DNA from: Triglochin maritima
Taxonomy: Eukaryota; Streptophyta; Magnoliopsida; Alismatales; Juncaginaceae
Assembly (NCBI GenBank): GCA_963682175.1
Contig: OY821775.1
Coordinates: 50,936,053 to 51,000,052, forward strand
Direction of reading: 5' to 3'
Length of the DNA: 64,000 nucleotides
The position numbers and the translations under genes were made by a program. Below are positions 51,056-62,624 of the stretch, piece by piece. A model generated the notes under the pieces. It did no database searches. It was not told where the DNA came from and was given only the letters and a program-made list of their open reading frames with translations. The first letter of the stretch is position 1. Every line of letters starts with the position of its first letter.

Positions 51056-52958
51056 TATTGGATTTCGTGCCCTATTATATGTATATATTTTTCGAAATTT
51101 TATAAACATACAGGATCGAAACATTCATATTTTCTTCGATTTTCATATAGACATGCATTTGTTTGTACTAATTATTTAACATGCATTAGAACAAACAACA
51201 CAATTGCAAATAGAATCATACCTAGAGGTTCTCTAAAACCTCTTGAAGATCCAGAGTCGCGTTGCCGTTCGAATCGCCCGGTGGATTGCCTCCGAGTGTT
51301 CTCCAAACTCTAAACAAGGTTGGAGAGAAATGAGCTAGCCAATCAATCTCCAAACGGGTTTAGAATCTAGCTAATAACCCCATTTTTCTTTCCTGAGATT
51401 TTACTCTCCAAAAACTCAAATTAACTAAGAAATTTCGGATGGATTAATTGGGGTGGTTAGAGAGAGAGAGAATTTTGCATACACTTATTTTTAATGAAGG
51501 AAATTTGGCCTATTTATAGGCTCCTTTAATTTCCACATTATGGGTCATGCATTGACCCATTCTTCCATGTTTTTCTCTCTTAAGACCATTTCCCAATATT
51601 AAATTTATTAATCCACATCCAAATATAATCATAATTGACCAAGTCAAAACCATGATCAATAATTCCTTAATTAATTTGCATTTATCGAATTTTGGATTAA
51701 TTCCCAACAAAATTCATTTTTTTTGTTTTAGGAAATTTAATTAATTTGCCTTTATCGAATTTTAGTTTAATTCCCAACAAAATTCGTATTTGGGGTTTTA
51801 ACAAATTTAATTAATTAATTTGCCTTATCGAATTTTGGATTAATTCCCAACAAAATTCGATCTTTGGGGTTATAGCTAATTTATATATCCTATGCAATAT
51901 ATCATCATATGTAATATCAAACAATCACACCCCATGATATATTTACACCTCATATATAAATTCATGATTCTAAATATGTCATTTTCATGACATAATGATT
52001 TTATCCATTCACCACATGTATACGAAACTCGATACATCATATGAACATAAAATCACCTTCTTGTTTCCCAGTTTTATGGTGTGACCTATGGGAGGATCTA
52101 AGCTAAATTGACAGTGATATTAATAGTTTAACATCACAAACTATAAGCGGTATCTAGCTACACATTATAGTTCCCAATTAGCTAGATGTCTTAATTCAGC
52201 TCGAACCAAAACCCGATCCAATTAGTGATGGAGTGCACCACTCGTGTCCGTCCCTTGCCTCATGATATTAAGAATACACACAAAGTAGTATTGTGTCATC
52301 TTTGTATTAGTATTCATTTCTTGATCTCTTTAAGCTAGTTATAAATATGTGACTTAACTCAAATCACATTGTGCACATTATAACTTTGCTTTATCAAGGG
52401 GCCCATTAATATCATTACTCAATTAAGAGGGGCAATGATAATCTTTTGACTAAGTATCTTCTCCAACAAAAGTCATACTTAACCAACCGATGTCTTTACA
52501 CTACACTTATCGATAGCTCAAGACACTAGCCTAATCAAGTATTTCTTAAGTGATCGGATATAAGTCTCATATCAAAAGACCAACGACACAGTAAAATATT
52601 AATGACACAGAAACACATTTCTATAATATTTTACTTATTAGGTCTATTCAGTATACAAAAGTAATATTTTCCTCTTTTGCGTACCCGTGTTGTCACTCAC
52701 TTGTAAAGCTACAATGATCTATGACCAACACGACAATCTTAACTCGGTAATAAATGTCCCATGTTTATTACCATGATTGCGAATATCTTTTGTTTTATGC
52801 AAACCAATATCTTTTAGAGCTCTACGGTTTAAGGACCAAGAACTTCTTCCTTAACACTTCTAAAAGACTAATAACATAAACAAGGAACAAAATCATTTCT
52901 CATTCAATTCATAATAGTTGACATTTAAAAGTAAAACTTTTAGAACACATTCCCTTCA
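51056..52958. mobile_element. Solo LTR, family Y, copy 3
   Basis: It starts TATTGGATTTCGTGCCC and ends ACATTCCCTTCA, with a perfect AAAAT target duplication at 51051-51055 and 52959-52963. Length is 1903 bp. The 3' two thirds align closely to copies 1 and 2. At about 51660-51860, where those carry the GGTCGACCG cluster, this copy instead has three tandem repeats of about 60 bp containing TTATCGAATTTTGGATTAAT. Confidence 0.92.
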
Positions 52959-53162
52959 AAAATGGCACCACTGATTCCATTTTTATGCTATATTAAAACA
53001 GCATCATTGATGTCGTTTTTACCTTGGAAAAAATGAAAATCGAGATACTGTGTTTTTATTAACAGAAAGGGGTCGCCTGCCTCTTCCTCCTCCCACCTCT
53101 AAATCACTCCTCACTCTTCATTACCCTTCATTTTTATATGTTGAACTAGCGACATGTCTATT

Positions 53163-53387
53163 AGAAATTGTTGTGGGGTAAAACACATGGTAGGAGATTT
53201 GTTAAGACTATGGTTGTGATTGGGAGTGTGGGGACGTTTTTTTTCGCCACCCTATTATTGTATTCCAGATATTGATCCGTTTATTTACATTGAGAATTAT
53301 AAAGAAGTAACAGATCAATATCTGGAATAAAATAATAGGGTGTCGGAAAATCTCCCACTATGTGTTTTACCCCATAACAATTATTAG
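53163..53387. repeat. Interrupted palindrome inside the satellite-borne MITE
   Basis: Arms: GGGGTAAAACACATGGTAGG with GATTT near 53175, matching AAATCTCCCACTATGTGTTT plus TACCCC near 53350-53375. An inner pair is CCTATTATTGTATTCCAGAT / ATCTGGAATAAAATAATAGG around 53260-53335. This is a foldback structure of about 220 bp, likely a separate small insertion or the core of the MITE. Confidence 0.8.
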
Positions 53388-53634
53388 TTGGATATAATAA
53401 TTTGAGTTGATTCATACATTTTTTATGAAGATTCGACGTAGGTTACATACGATGTGTAAAAATGAGACACCCGATCGATCTGTCGCTAATTGAAAATACC
53501 CTAGGTAAAAACGGCATCACCAATGAAAACGACATTACTGGTGTCGTTCTTAAGGTGCATATTTTTCCAATTAAGTTTTACATGTGCATATTTTTCCTTT
53601 TTTTTATTTGGTGATTATTTTGAAGAAAAAATCC

Positions 53635-56600
53635 TATTAAAAATTGTTTTTACGAAATTCTAAATATCTCCATTCAGACACCTATGTTTAGTAAAATTTC
53701 ATCGTGTAATATTAATTTGTTTGATCAGACAACTCAAAAAATAAAGAAATACGAACAATTTTAAAACCTAAGTGCTTTTTGCAAAAATTCGCGACCTATA
53801 GCCTTTGTATTTGGCTAAAAATGAAAAATCTAAATATCTCCATTACAACACATATGTTAACGTTTTCAAGTTATGATATACATTTGTATTATCAGACTTC
53901 TCAAAAAATGAAGAAATAGTGAGAATTTAAAAACCAATTGTTATTGCGAAATGTGGTGAGCTATAGCCTTTGCAATTTGCTAAAATAGGAAAAAATCTAA
54001 ATATCTCCATTCAAACACATATGTTTAACATTTTCAATTACGATATTCATTTGTATGATCAGACCGCTTAAAAGTTTAATAAATAGTTAGAATTTAAATC
54101 TGAGTGCTTTTGCGAAATTTCGTAAGTTATAGCCTTTGTATTTCTTAAGTTAGTGTCATTTTAAAAACTGAGGGTTTTGCCGAAATTCATGTGTTATACC
54201 ATTTGTTTTCTTGCTAAATAAATAAATATCTAAAAAACTCCATTATGACGCACCAGTTTAACATTTTCTTCGTTAAGGATTTATTTGTATCATGAGATCC
54301 CTCAAAAAATAAAAAATAAATAGTGCTAGTTTTAAAAAATGAGTGTTTTTGCCGAAATTCGTGTGTTATACCTTTTGTTTTTTTTGCAAAAAAGAATATC
54401 TAAAAATCTCCCTTCCGATGCATCAGTTTAACATTTTCGACATTAAGGATTCATTTGTATCACGAGATCCCTCAAAAATAAAGAAATAATGCCACTTCTA
54501 AAAGATGAGGTTTTTTGCCGAAATTCGTGTGTTACCATTTGGTAAACAACAAAAATCTCCTTACGGACGCATCAATCTAACATTTTTTTTGTTAAGGATT
54601 CATTTGTATCGGGAGACCCCTTAAAAAAAAGAAATAGTGTCATTTTTAAAAACTGGGGTTTTTGTCGAATTTCGTGTGCTTATAGTTTTTGGTTTTTTGC
54701 CAGAAAAAATTATCTAAAAATGTCCTTACGGACGCATTCTTTTAATATTTTCGTCGTTAAGGTTTCATTTGTATCACGAGACCCCTCAAAAAATAAAGAA
54801 ATAATGTCACTTCTAACATATGATGGGTTTTTTCTGAAATTTGTGTGCTATATACTCTTTAGTTTTTTGCCCAAAAATTAAATATCTAAAAATCTCCTTA
54901 CGGACGCATCCTTCTAACATTTTCGTCGTTAAAGATTCATTTGTATCAGGAGACCCCAAAAAATAAAAATAGTGTCATTTTTAAAAACTGAGGGTTTTGT
55001 CAAAATTCATGTGCTATAACCATTTGGATTTTTGCTAAAAAAGATGTATCAAAAAATCTCTCTTTCGGCGTATCTATTTAACATTTTCGTCTCTAAGGAA
55101 TTATTTGTATCACGGGACTACTAAAAATATAAAGAAATAAAGTTTTTTTTTAAAATGAGGTTTTTTGCCGAAATTCGTGTGATATACCGTTTGGTTTTTT
55201 GCTAAAAAAGAAATATTTAAAAATCTCCTTACGAACGCATCAGTTTAAAATTTTCGTCGTTAAGGATTCATTTGTATCATGACACCCCTCAAAAAATAAA
55301 GAAATAGTGCCAAAAACTGAGGGTTTTGGCCAAAATTCGTATGTTAAATCCTTTGATTTTTTGCTAAAAAGAAAATATCTAAAAATCTCCCTTTCGACGC
55401 ATTAGTTTAACATTTTCGTCGCTAAGGATTTATTTTTATCATGATACTCCTCAAAAAATAAAGAAATAGTTACATTGTAAAAAAATGATGGTTTTTGCCG
55501 AAATTCATATGCTATACCTTTTGGTTTTTTGCTAAAAAAGAAATATCAAAAAATCTCTCTTCAGACGCATCAGTCTAACATTTTCGTCGTTAAGGATTCC
55601 GTTGTATCAAGAGACCCTCAAAAAATAAAGAAATAGAGCAAGTTTTAAAAACTGAGGGTTTTGGCCGAAAGTCGTGAGCTACTAATCTTTCGATTTTTGC
55701 CAAAAAATTAAATATCCAAAAATTTCCTTACGGACGCATCAATCTAACATTTTCGTCGCTAAGGATTTATTTGTGTCACGAGACCTCTAAAAAATAAAGA
55801 AATTGTGCTTTTTTTAAAAACTAAGTATTTTGCCAAAATTCGTGTACTATATACACTTTGGTTTTTTTCCAAAAAAAATAATATCTAAAAATCTCCTTAC
55901 GGACGTATCCGTTTAACATTTTCGTCGCTAAGGATTTATTTTATCACATGACCCCTCAAAAATAAAGATAGTGTAATTTCTAAAAGATGAGGTTTTTTAC
56001 CGAAATTCGTGGGATATATACGCTTTGTTTTTTTGCCAAAAACTGAAATATCTAAAAATCTCCTTACGGGTGCATCCATTTAACATTTTTCTCGTTAATG
56101 ATTCATTTCTATTAGATGCACCCTCAAAAATAAAGAAATAGTGACATTTTTATAAAATGAGGGTTTTTGCCGAAATTCGTGTGTTATACCGTTTGATTTT
56201 TTGTTAAAAATGAAATATCTAAAAATCTACTTACGGGCGCATACGTTTAACATTTTCGTCGCTATGGATTATTTGTATCACGAGACCCCTCAAAAAATTA
56301 AGAAATAGTGTCACTTTTAAATGATGAAGCTTTTGCCGAAATTCGTGTGATATACAATTTGGTTTTTTGTTAAAAATGAAATATTAAAAAATCTCCTTAC
56401 GGACGCATCCGTTTAACATTTTTACCGCTAAGGATTTATTTGTATCACGATACCCAAAAAAATAAAGAAATAGTTGTACTTCTAAAAGATGAGAGTTTTT
56501 GCCAAAATTCGTGTGCTATCGTATGGTTTTTTGTTAAAAAATGAAATATCTAAAAATCTCGTTACGGACGCATCCGTTTAACATTTCCGTCGTTAATGAT

Positions 56601-57580
56601 TCATTTGTATAACGAGCCCTCTCAAAAAATGAAGAAATTGTATCACTTCTAAAAGATGAGGTTTTTTGCCGAAATTCGTCCTTTTGGTTTTTTGCTAAAA
56701 ATGATATATCAAAAAATCTTCCTTGCGACGCATTAGTTTAACATTTTCGTCGTTAAGATTCATTTGTATCACGAGACCCCTAAAAATAAAGAAAAAGTGA
56801 CATTTGTAAAGAATGAGGGGTTTTGCCGAAATTCGTGTGTTGTACCCTTTGGTGTTTACTGAAAAGGAAATATCTAAAAATCTCTATTCCGGCTCGTCAA
56901 ATTAACTGTTTCGTCGCTAAGGATTTATTTGTATCATGAGACCCCTCAAAAATAAAGAAATAGTACCACTTCTAAAAGATGAGGGGTTTTGCCGAAATTC
57001 GTGTGCCATACACATTGGATTTTTGTCAAAAAAATAAATATTTAAAAATTTCCTTACAGACGCATTAATCTAACATTTTCGTCGTTAAGGATTCATTTGT
57101 ATCAGCAGACTCCCAAAAAAATAAAGGTATAATGCTCTTTTTAAAAACTAAGGGGTTTTGCCAAATTCGTGTGGTTTTTGCTTAAAAAATAAGTCTTTGG
57201 TTTTTTACTAAAAATTAAAATATCTAAAATAGTGTCATTTTCGTCGTTAAGGATTTATTTGTACGAGGAGACCTCCCAAAAATAAAGAAATAGTGCCACT
57301 TTTAAAAGATGAGTTTTTTTGCCAAAATTCATGTGCTATATACCTTTGGGTTTGTGAAATATCTAAAAATGAAATATCTAAAAATCTCCTTACAGACGCA
57401 TCAGTTTAACATTTCGGTCGTTAATGATTTATTTGTATCAGGATTCTCAAAAAATAAAGAAATAATGTCATTTTTGAAAACTGAGAGTTTTTTGCCTAAT
57501 TTGTGTGTTACACTTAGGGTTTTTGATAAAAATGAATATCTAAAAATCTCCCTCCCGACGCATCAGTTTAACACTTAGGG
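53635..57580 (+). repeat. Satellite array, right block: subfamily A remnant then subfamily B
   Basis: The first three monomers (to about 54140) are subfamily A. The rest, about 20 monomers to 57580, are subfamily B, with landmarks ATTCGTGTGTTATACC, TTTGGTTTTTTGCTAAAAA, AAAATCTCCTTACGGACGCA, TCAGTTTAACATTTTCGTCG, TTAAGGATTCATTTGTATCA and CGAGACCCCTCAAAAAATAA. Period is about 155-175 bp. The A/B border near 54140 coincides with a monomer missing its middle part (TTTGTATTTCTTAAGTTAGT). Confidence 0.9.
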
Positions 57581-58370
57581 GTATTTTTCCTATTCTATAA
57601 TAAATATTGTTTTTACAGTTTTACACATTTAGGTATAGTTCAGTAAAATTACATTTTCCAGTCTACTCTCAAAACATTTTGCACAGGATTACTTTCTTCT
57701 GAAAGGAAAGGAAGCTCTACAATCAAGTTTTATTCAAATCATAATCCTAAGATATTTTTCCCAAATATACCCTTAAGTTTGTGAAATATTATACCGACAT
57801 GGCCAGTCATCCAATCATCCTACCAAAAGTGGCTTAATGAGAAATCAAACATGATTAAGAAGAACTAATGGCCTTTTCAGTGAGACTGAGACTTGAGAGG
57901 AGCCAGAAAATATGAATCTCTACATTTACACACATCACCTACGCTGCAGTTATTATTTCAATAAAAGAATTTCTGATACCTAAAAATAGGGCAGTGAACT
58001 TGAAAGTAGTTACCAAAAAGGCTAATTTTTTTCCTTCTCAAAGATATTATTTACACACACAATCGTAAATGCACAAGGAACCCAAATTAAATTGCAGGAG
58101 CAATTGTCATCCATTTCAAAAGGAAGAGATATTAGAAACAAATCTATTAACAAAAGATGACCCCTCTTCATGACTTCATGCAGTAACTAACACAACTGCT
58201 TCTCCGACCAAACCGCCAATCCCAACCAACCAAATTCAAAACTTGACCACCCAAAAATAGCCACTCACAAACAACAACGGATCAAAACCAAACCAAACCA
58301 AACCAATTTTTACCACATAATAACATTCTCTGTCCCATGTCTTTGGTTCCTGTCTTTGGTCTCTTCATCC
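57581..58370. other. Spacer and HIPP upstream region
   Basis: Non-repetitive AT-rich sequence between the satellite and the HIPP start codon. A run of CAAAACCAAACCAAACCAAA lies at about 58280-58306. No gene or clear TATA box picked out. Confidence 0.5.
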
Positions 58371-58942
58371 ATGACAGGAGACAAGAAACATTCAGACAAA
58401 GTAACCAACTTTTTTCACTCTCCCAAACACTGCTTTCTACTTATTTTCTTCTTACACTCAAGTACTTTTCTTTCTGCTTGGCAGGCCATTGTTGTGGAAC
58501 TGAAGGTCTCCATGCACTGCAAGGCCTGTGAGAGATCGGTACTGAAAATCCTTCGCAAATTTAAAGGTACCCAAGTCGACAAAATGGGTTCATCTTTTTA
58601 CTCCTTTCTTGTTTTTTGGGATTCTGATATGGGTAGTGTCGTTCAGGGGTTGAGAAGGTGTCAACTGACATGAAGAACAATAAGGCAGTTGTCGTTGGAA
58701 AGGTCGAACCGCAGAAGGTTTTGAGAAAACTACGGAAAAAGACGGGTAAGAAAGTAGAGATCGTGGTAAAAAAGGAAGAAGCAATGGGCGATGTTCAAGG
58801 AAATAAAGATGCAAAAGGTAGGGAATGTAGCAAACACTCGTTGACCGAAAGATACCTGGTATTTGATGGTTTGGAAGATGAACTTGTGCTTGATTTAGAG
58901 ATGTTCAGCGATGAAAACCCGAATGCTTGTTCTATCATGTAA
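58371..58942 (+). CDS. Heavy-metal-associated isoprenylated plant protein (HIPP)
   Basis: A metallochaperone-like protein. Exons 58371-58400, 58485-58566 and 58647-58942 give 135 residues. One HMA domain lies at about residues 11-75 (VVELKVSMHCKACERSVLKI). The metal-binding pair C22/C25 sits in MHCKAC, and VEPQKVLRKLRKKTGKKVEI closes the ferredoxin-like fold. A linker rich in Lys and acidic residues follows. The C-terminus CSIM is a CaaX box for prenylation, so membrane or nuclear attachment is likely. The first intron (84 nt) has no stop and is a multiple of three, so a form retaining it (28 extra residues) would also be open. The gene is convergent with FAD synthetase. Confidence 0.92.
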
Positions 58943-59335
58943 CACAAACAAATGAAAGGCAATGATGTATCAAGTCAGATAGATATCTGACTAATAATAG
59001 TGTTCAATTTTTTTTCTATTGCAACGGAAATGGATATGAATTTACAAGGTTCTGACTGCAATGAATTTTGGAAATATCTATTAACTAAGAAATGTTACCT
59101 ATTTAAATAACAATTGTGGTTGACTCCAACATGTGACAATTATTTGTAATACCTCTTATTTTTCTTTTTTTCCTTATCATAAAGAGGGAATAAGTACTGA
59201 ATCAGCCAAGTCAGCCCTGGATTGCATCATTTGCATCTAGCAATGGTTATGGGGCCTCCATGTTATCATAGCCTTGCTATCCACTTCATCATCAGTTGAT
59301 GCGGATAAATCCAAACCCATCTCTCATTGGCAAAA
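58943..59335. other. Convergent 3' spacer between HIPP and FAD synthetase
   Basis: 3' regions of two tail-to-tail genes. Nothing else seen. Confidence 0.6.
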
Positions 59336-62124
59336 TTAGCCAAATTCAATGCTGATGTGCTCATAATTCTGTGCGTAGTCCACAAGGAAACCATCTACAC
59401 TTTCCATTTCACCACGGACGTGAGTTGAATCGAGAAAAACTTCACATGAAGAGAGGAACTTGTCATCCATATACAAACTGCAGTGCTCAAATGCACCATC
59501 CTTGGGTGGTTGATTCAGCATGCAAGATCTAGGCAATGAAATGTTGTTTCCCGAAAGAACACATTCCGGACTAACTGCAAGGACAAGCCGGTGTTTCCTT
59601 CCTAAGAGCGCTGCCACCTGTTCCATGTCGCCCACAGCAAGAGCAACGCGAACGCGAGTTGAAGATACATTTTCCTTTGTACTTGCCTGAGTAGCTCCAT
59701 TGCTGGACTCAGCATCCATATCCATAACAGGTTTCACAATATAGGCTTCCAGGCCATATTGTTTGCATAGTCTAACAAGTTCTGATGCATCCCCAGACGC
59801 TTTGTATCCAAATCTATAATTTTCACCTATAACACAATAATGTCAAATGTCAGACTGTCTCAAGCAAAAAAAAGCAAAAAAAAAGTAGTCTAGTGATCCA
59901 GATACCTGCGACAACTCCACTAATTTGGAGTTCCCTCGACAATCTCTCAACAAATTGCTGTGGAGACAGATGCCTCACCGCTGAAAACTCGACATGGTAT
60001 TCCTGTGGTACTAAACCGCCACAATAAGGAGCCCAGGATGAAAGAACACGCTTCCGATCACATTTTGCAACTATTGGAGCCCTAGGAAAGAGTTTATGGT
60101 ATGATACGGCATTCCATCAAAATTAAGGTTTGATACTTCTAAACTTGGGAAGTGGAGGGAGACAGATGATAAGATCAATATATTGATTATAGAATTCATA
60201 TTTTTATTATTTTCTACTTCCATGGAATTTACACCCTCCACTCCCTGGTGCAAGCATTTGCCTATAGGATCGTAAAAGAATTATTTTAGAGCATTTGACT
60301 GGTCGGGAAAAATGATGCCAGAGAAGGTATGCATATACTGAAGGTCAGTAGTATCATACCCTTTAAGTAATCACAATATTAGATGACTACCTACCAATAC
60401 AAGTCTACAAGCAAGTCATGGCATATCCACGAGCCACCGCCTGGCCAAACAAACCAGATATACATGTTTCAAAACCATGATCCTGATAACTAGAATCTAT
60501 TCTATAAAAATCATTAAGAGTTTGCAAAGCTGAATGGAATATTGTACATATGACCATCGAAGCTACTTTACTGAATCCACACATCTCCTAGAAAATGGAA
60601 CAATTTTGTTAAAACTTTACGATATAATGAAATGCTTGTATTGTTTGTGCTCTGATCCTTGGCAGTTATCATAAGGTAAAAGTTCTCAATTTCACTTCCT
60701 TTTACCTTGATCTTTTTCCTCAAATCTATTTGCCTAAATGACCACATTGTGCATTTCACTTCAGCGCCATTGATGCCAATCATGATTTTGTGCTGCTGTA
60801 TCAATGTTATGCATAACAAGAGACTCCTAAAAGGAGAGAGAAATAGAGGGCATACCTGGGTTCCCAACCAAGTACTTCAGCCATTCCTTCAAAAGAAAGA
60901 AGAAAAGGAGCCCCAGCCTTAGATGCTTGTATTGCAAGTTCTCGGTGCCCAATGTGCAAAGCGTCAAACTTCCCTAAAGCAACCACGCCCCCTGAAAAAC
61001 ATGAAAACAGTGTATATAGTAACACCTTCCAGGAGTGCCTCCAAGTATCTCACAAGAATGCAATGGATCGATGCAATAACACCATAACGCCAAATAAACT
61101 TGAGTTATACATACCAAGTACACATTCTTGGTCTGGCCCACAATCAGTGAGAAGTTTATCCTTCCCTACGACACTAGCAGAATAAGCTTCCTTTTCTCCA
61201 GACATACTGAAAACTCCCTCAGCAACATGACCCTTTTCAGACATGCTTCTCACAATAAGGTTATTTGCTGTCTTCCAAGTGATCCTTCATATCAAAAGGA
61301 TGGTTAAAATAATGGTCATGTCAAACCTTTGTGAATATAACTATAAGTTGAAAAAACATTCACTTCCAAGTTTCAATGAATAACACAAGATGCAAAATGA
61401 GGTCATTACATTTTTAACCCAATTGACCCTTTATTGTTGACTGTTCCTAGTCAAGCAAAATATGAATTTTAACCTATCTTTTCCTATAAAGAGAATGCAA
61501 ACTAGTACATTTATGGTTTGAACTATGTGAACTTACAGTTGTGCTTATAGAATCAAGTCAGGCAACATGAGCATTCTTCACAGACAGGACATCAAGCACT
61601 TATTAAAGAATATATATTTTCTAGCACTCGATCTTAAAAGAAAGACAACCACTTCATTCAGAAGCTAAAACAAACGCATGAAAAATCCCCAAACACAAAA
61701 AGATTATATTTTTATCAACCAACACCATAAAAATAAAATCAATAAATCCCAAAAGCAAAACATTATGGTCACGAACAGAAAGTGGCAAACAAAGCCTCCA
61801 AACCCATAAAGATTCGATTTTTCATCCATTAAAACCCAAAAAACGAATAATCCAACAAACCCAAAGAGCAAAATCGGTAAATAAAGGCTCCAAACCCATA
61901 AAGATTCGAATTTTATCCATTGAAACCCCAACAATCAAACAAACCCAGAATCCGAAACACTAAAAAAAACACAAAGGAAGGAGGAGATTAATGTGGCACC
62001 TCTGGAAGACCCGAAAGATGTGGACTTTGTTGGGTTGCGGAGGTCGGAGAGAAGTGGAGAAGAGATTCCAGATGGAAGGAAGGTGTGAGTATGAGCGGCA
62101 ACAGATTACGCTTCCCTTTTCCAT
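59336..62124 (-). CDS. RIBF: FAD synthetase, plastid type (FMN adenylyltransferase)
   Basis: Adenylates FMN to FAD with ATP. Exons on the minus strand: 62124-62000, 61284-61115, 60991-60856, 60081-59906 and 59826-59336. Phases agree and give 365 residues, the plant RibF length. The N-terminus ([20 protein letters not shown]) is rich in Ser and basic residues with almost no acidic residues, as a plastid transit peptide. The nucleotidyltransferase motif [10 protein letters not shown] is at about residues 105-114. [20 protein letters not shown] and [20 protein letters not shown] follow, then [14 protein letters not shown] at about 257-270, the conserved STxxR nucleotide-binding element. The riboflavin-kinase domain of bacterial RibF is absent, as in plants. 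No lesions. Confidence 0.95.
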
Positions 62125-62624
62125 TTACCCCTTTTTTCTGTTTTGACCCCAAAATTATGATGGTGTTGTTGGAGTTCTCTCTCTAGACTAGACTTTTTTG
62201 TTTCAAGATATTAATATTATGTTTTACTCTCTTTTTTCAAAAATAAATATATTTTTTATTTTTCCCTAGACTAGAAAATATTAATTGGATGTAAAAAAAA
62301 TGTATTTTAACCTTGCAAGATAAGCAAGGAATAATCATGCATAGCCACAAATATATCCTACTTGTCTAGATTTCTAACTAAACATCATTAGGGATCTCCC
62401 AAATTACAATGACTGTTTCCACCATAATATATACCAGCAAAGGAACAAAGTTTAGATAATGGAAAATATCAGGAAAAAAAAGAAGATTATAGGGAATGAT
62501 ATATTGGTGAGCACAAAATAATTACACAATGACCACTATCAACGTGAGAAATAGTAGACAATGAGAATACATATAAGATCACAAACACACAGGAGAAAAA
62601 TGAAACTATTAACGGATATACAGT
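62125..62624. other. Spacer between FAD synthetase and BSK
   Basis: FAD synthetase promoter plus the BSK 3' region (both genes on the minus strand). AT-rich; no distinct element recognised. Confidence 0.5.

Larger units (their letters stand above)
50979..53634. mobile_element. Long-TIR MITE (Mutator-like) inserted in the satellite, itself hosting a solo LTR
   Basis: The left end reads GGATTTTTTTCAAAATAATC and the reversed right end GGATTTTTTCTTCAAAATAA. Similarity continues inward through TGCACATG, ACTTAATTGG and ATATGCACC for at least 75 bp. After skipping the LTR it continues further into GATGTCGTTTTTACC. The monomer is cut at TTTAAAAAA and resumes with TATTAAAAA, an imperfect 9-bp duplication. 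Without the LTR it is about 750 bp. No transposase. Confidence 0.78.

Noticed and set aside
47540..57580. Various open frames of 60-106 codons in the satellite region
   Set aside because: They recur with the monomer period, are not conserved in frame from monomer to monomer, and have no start-site or domain support.
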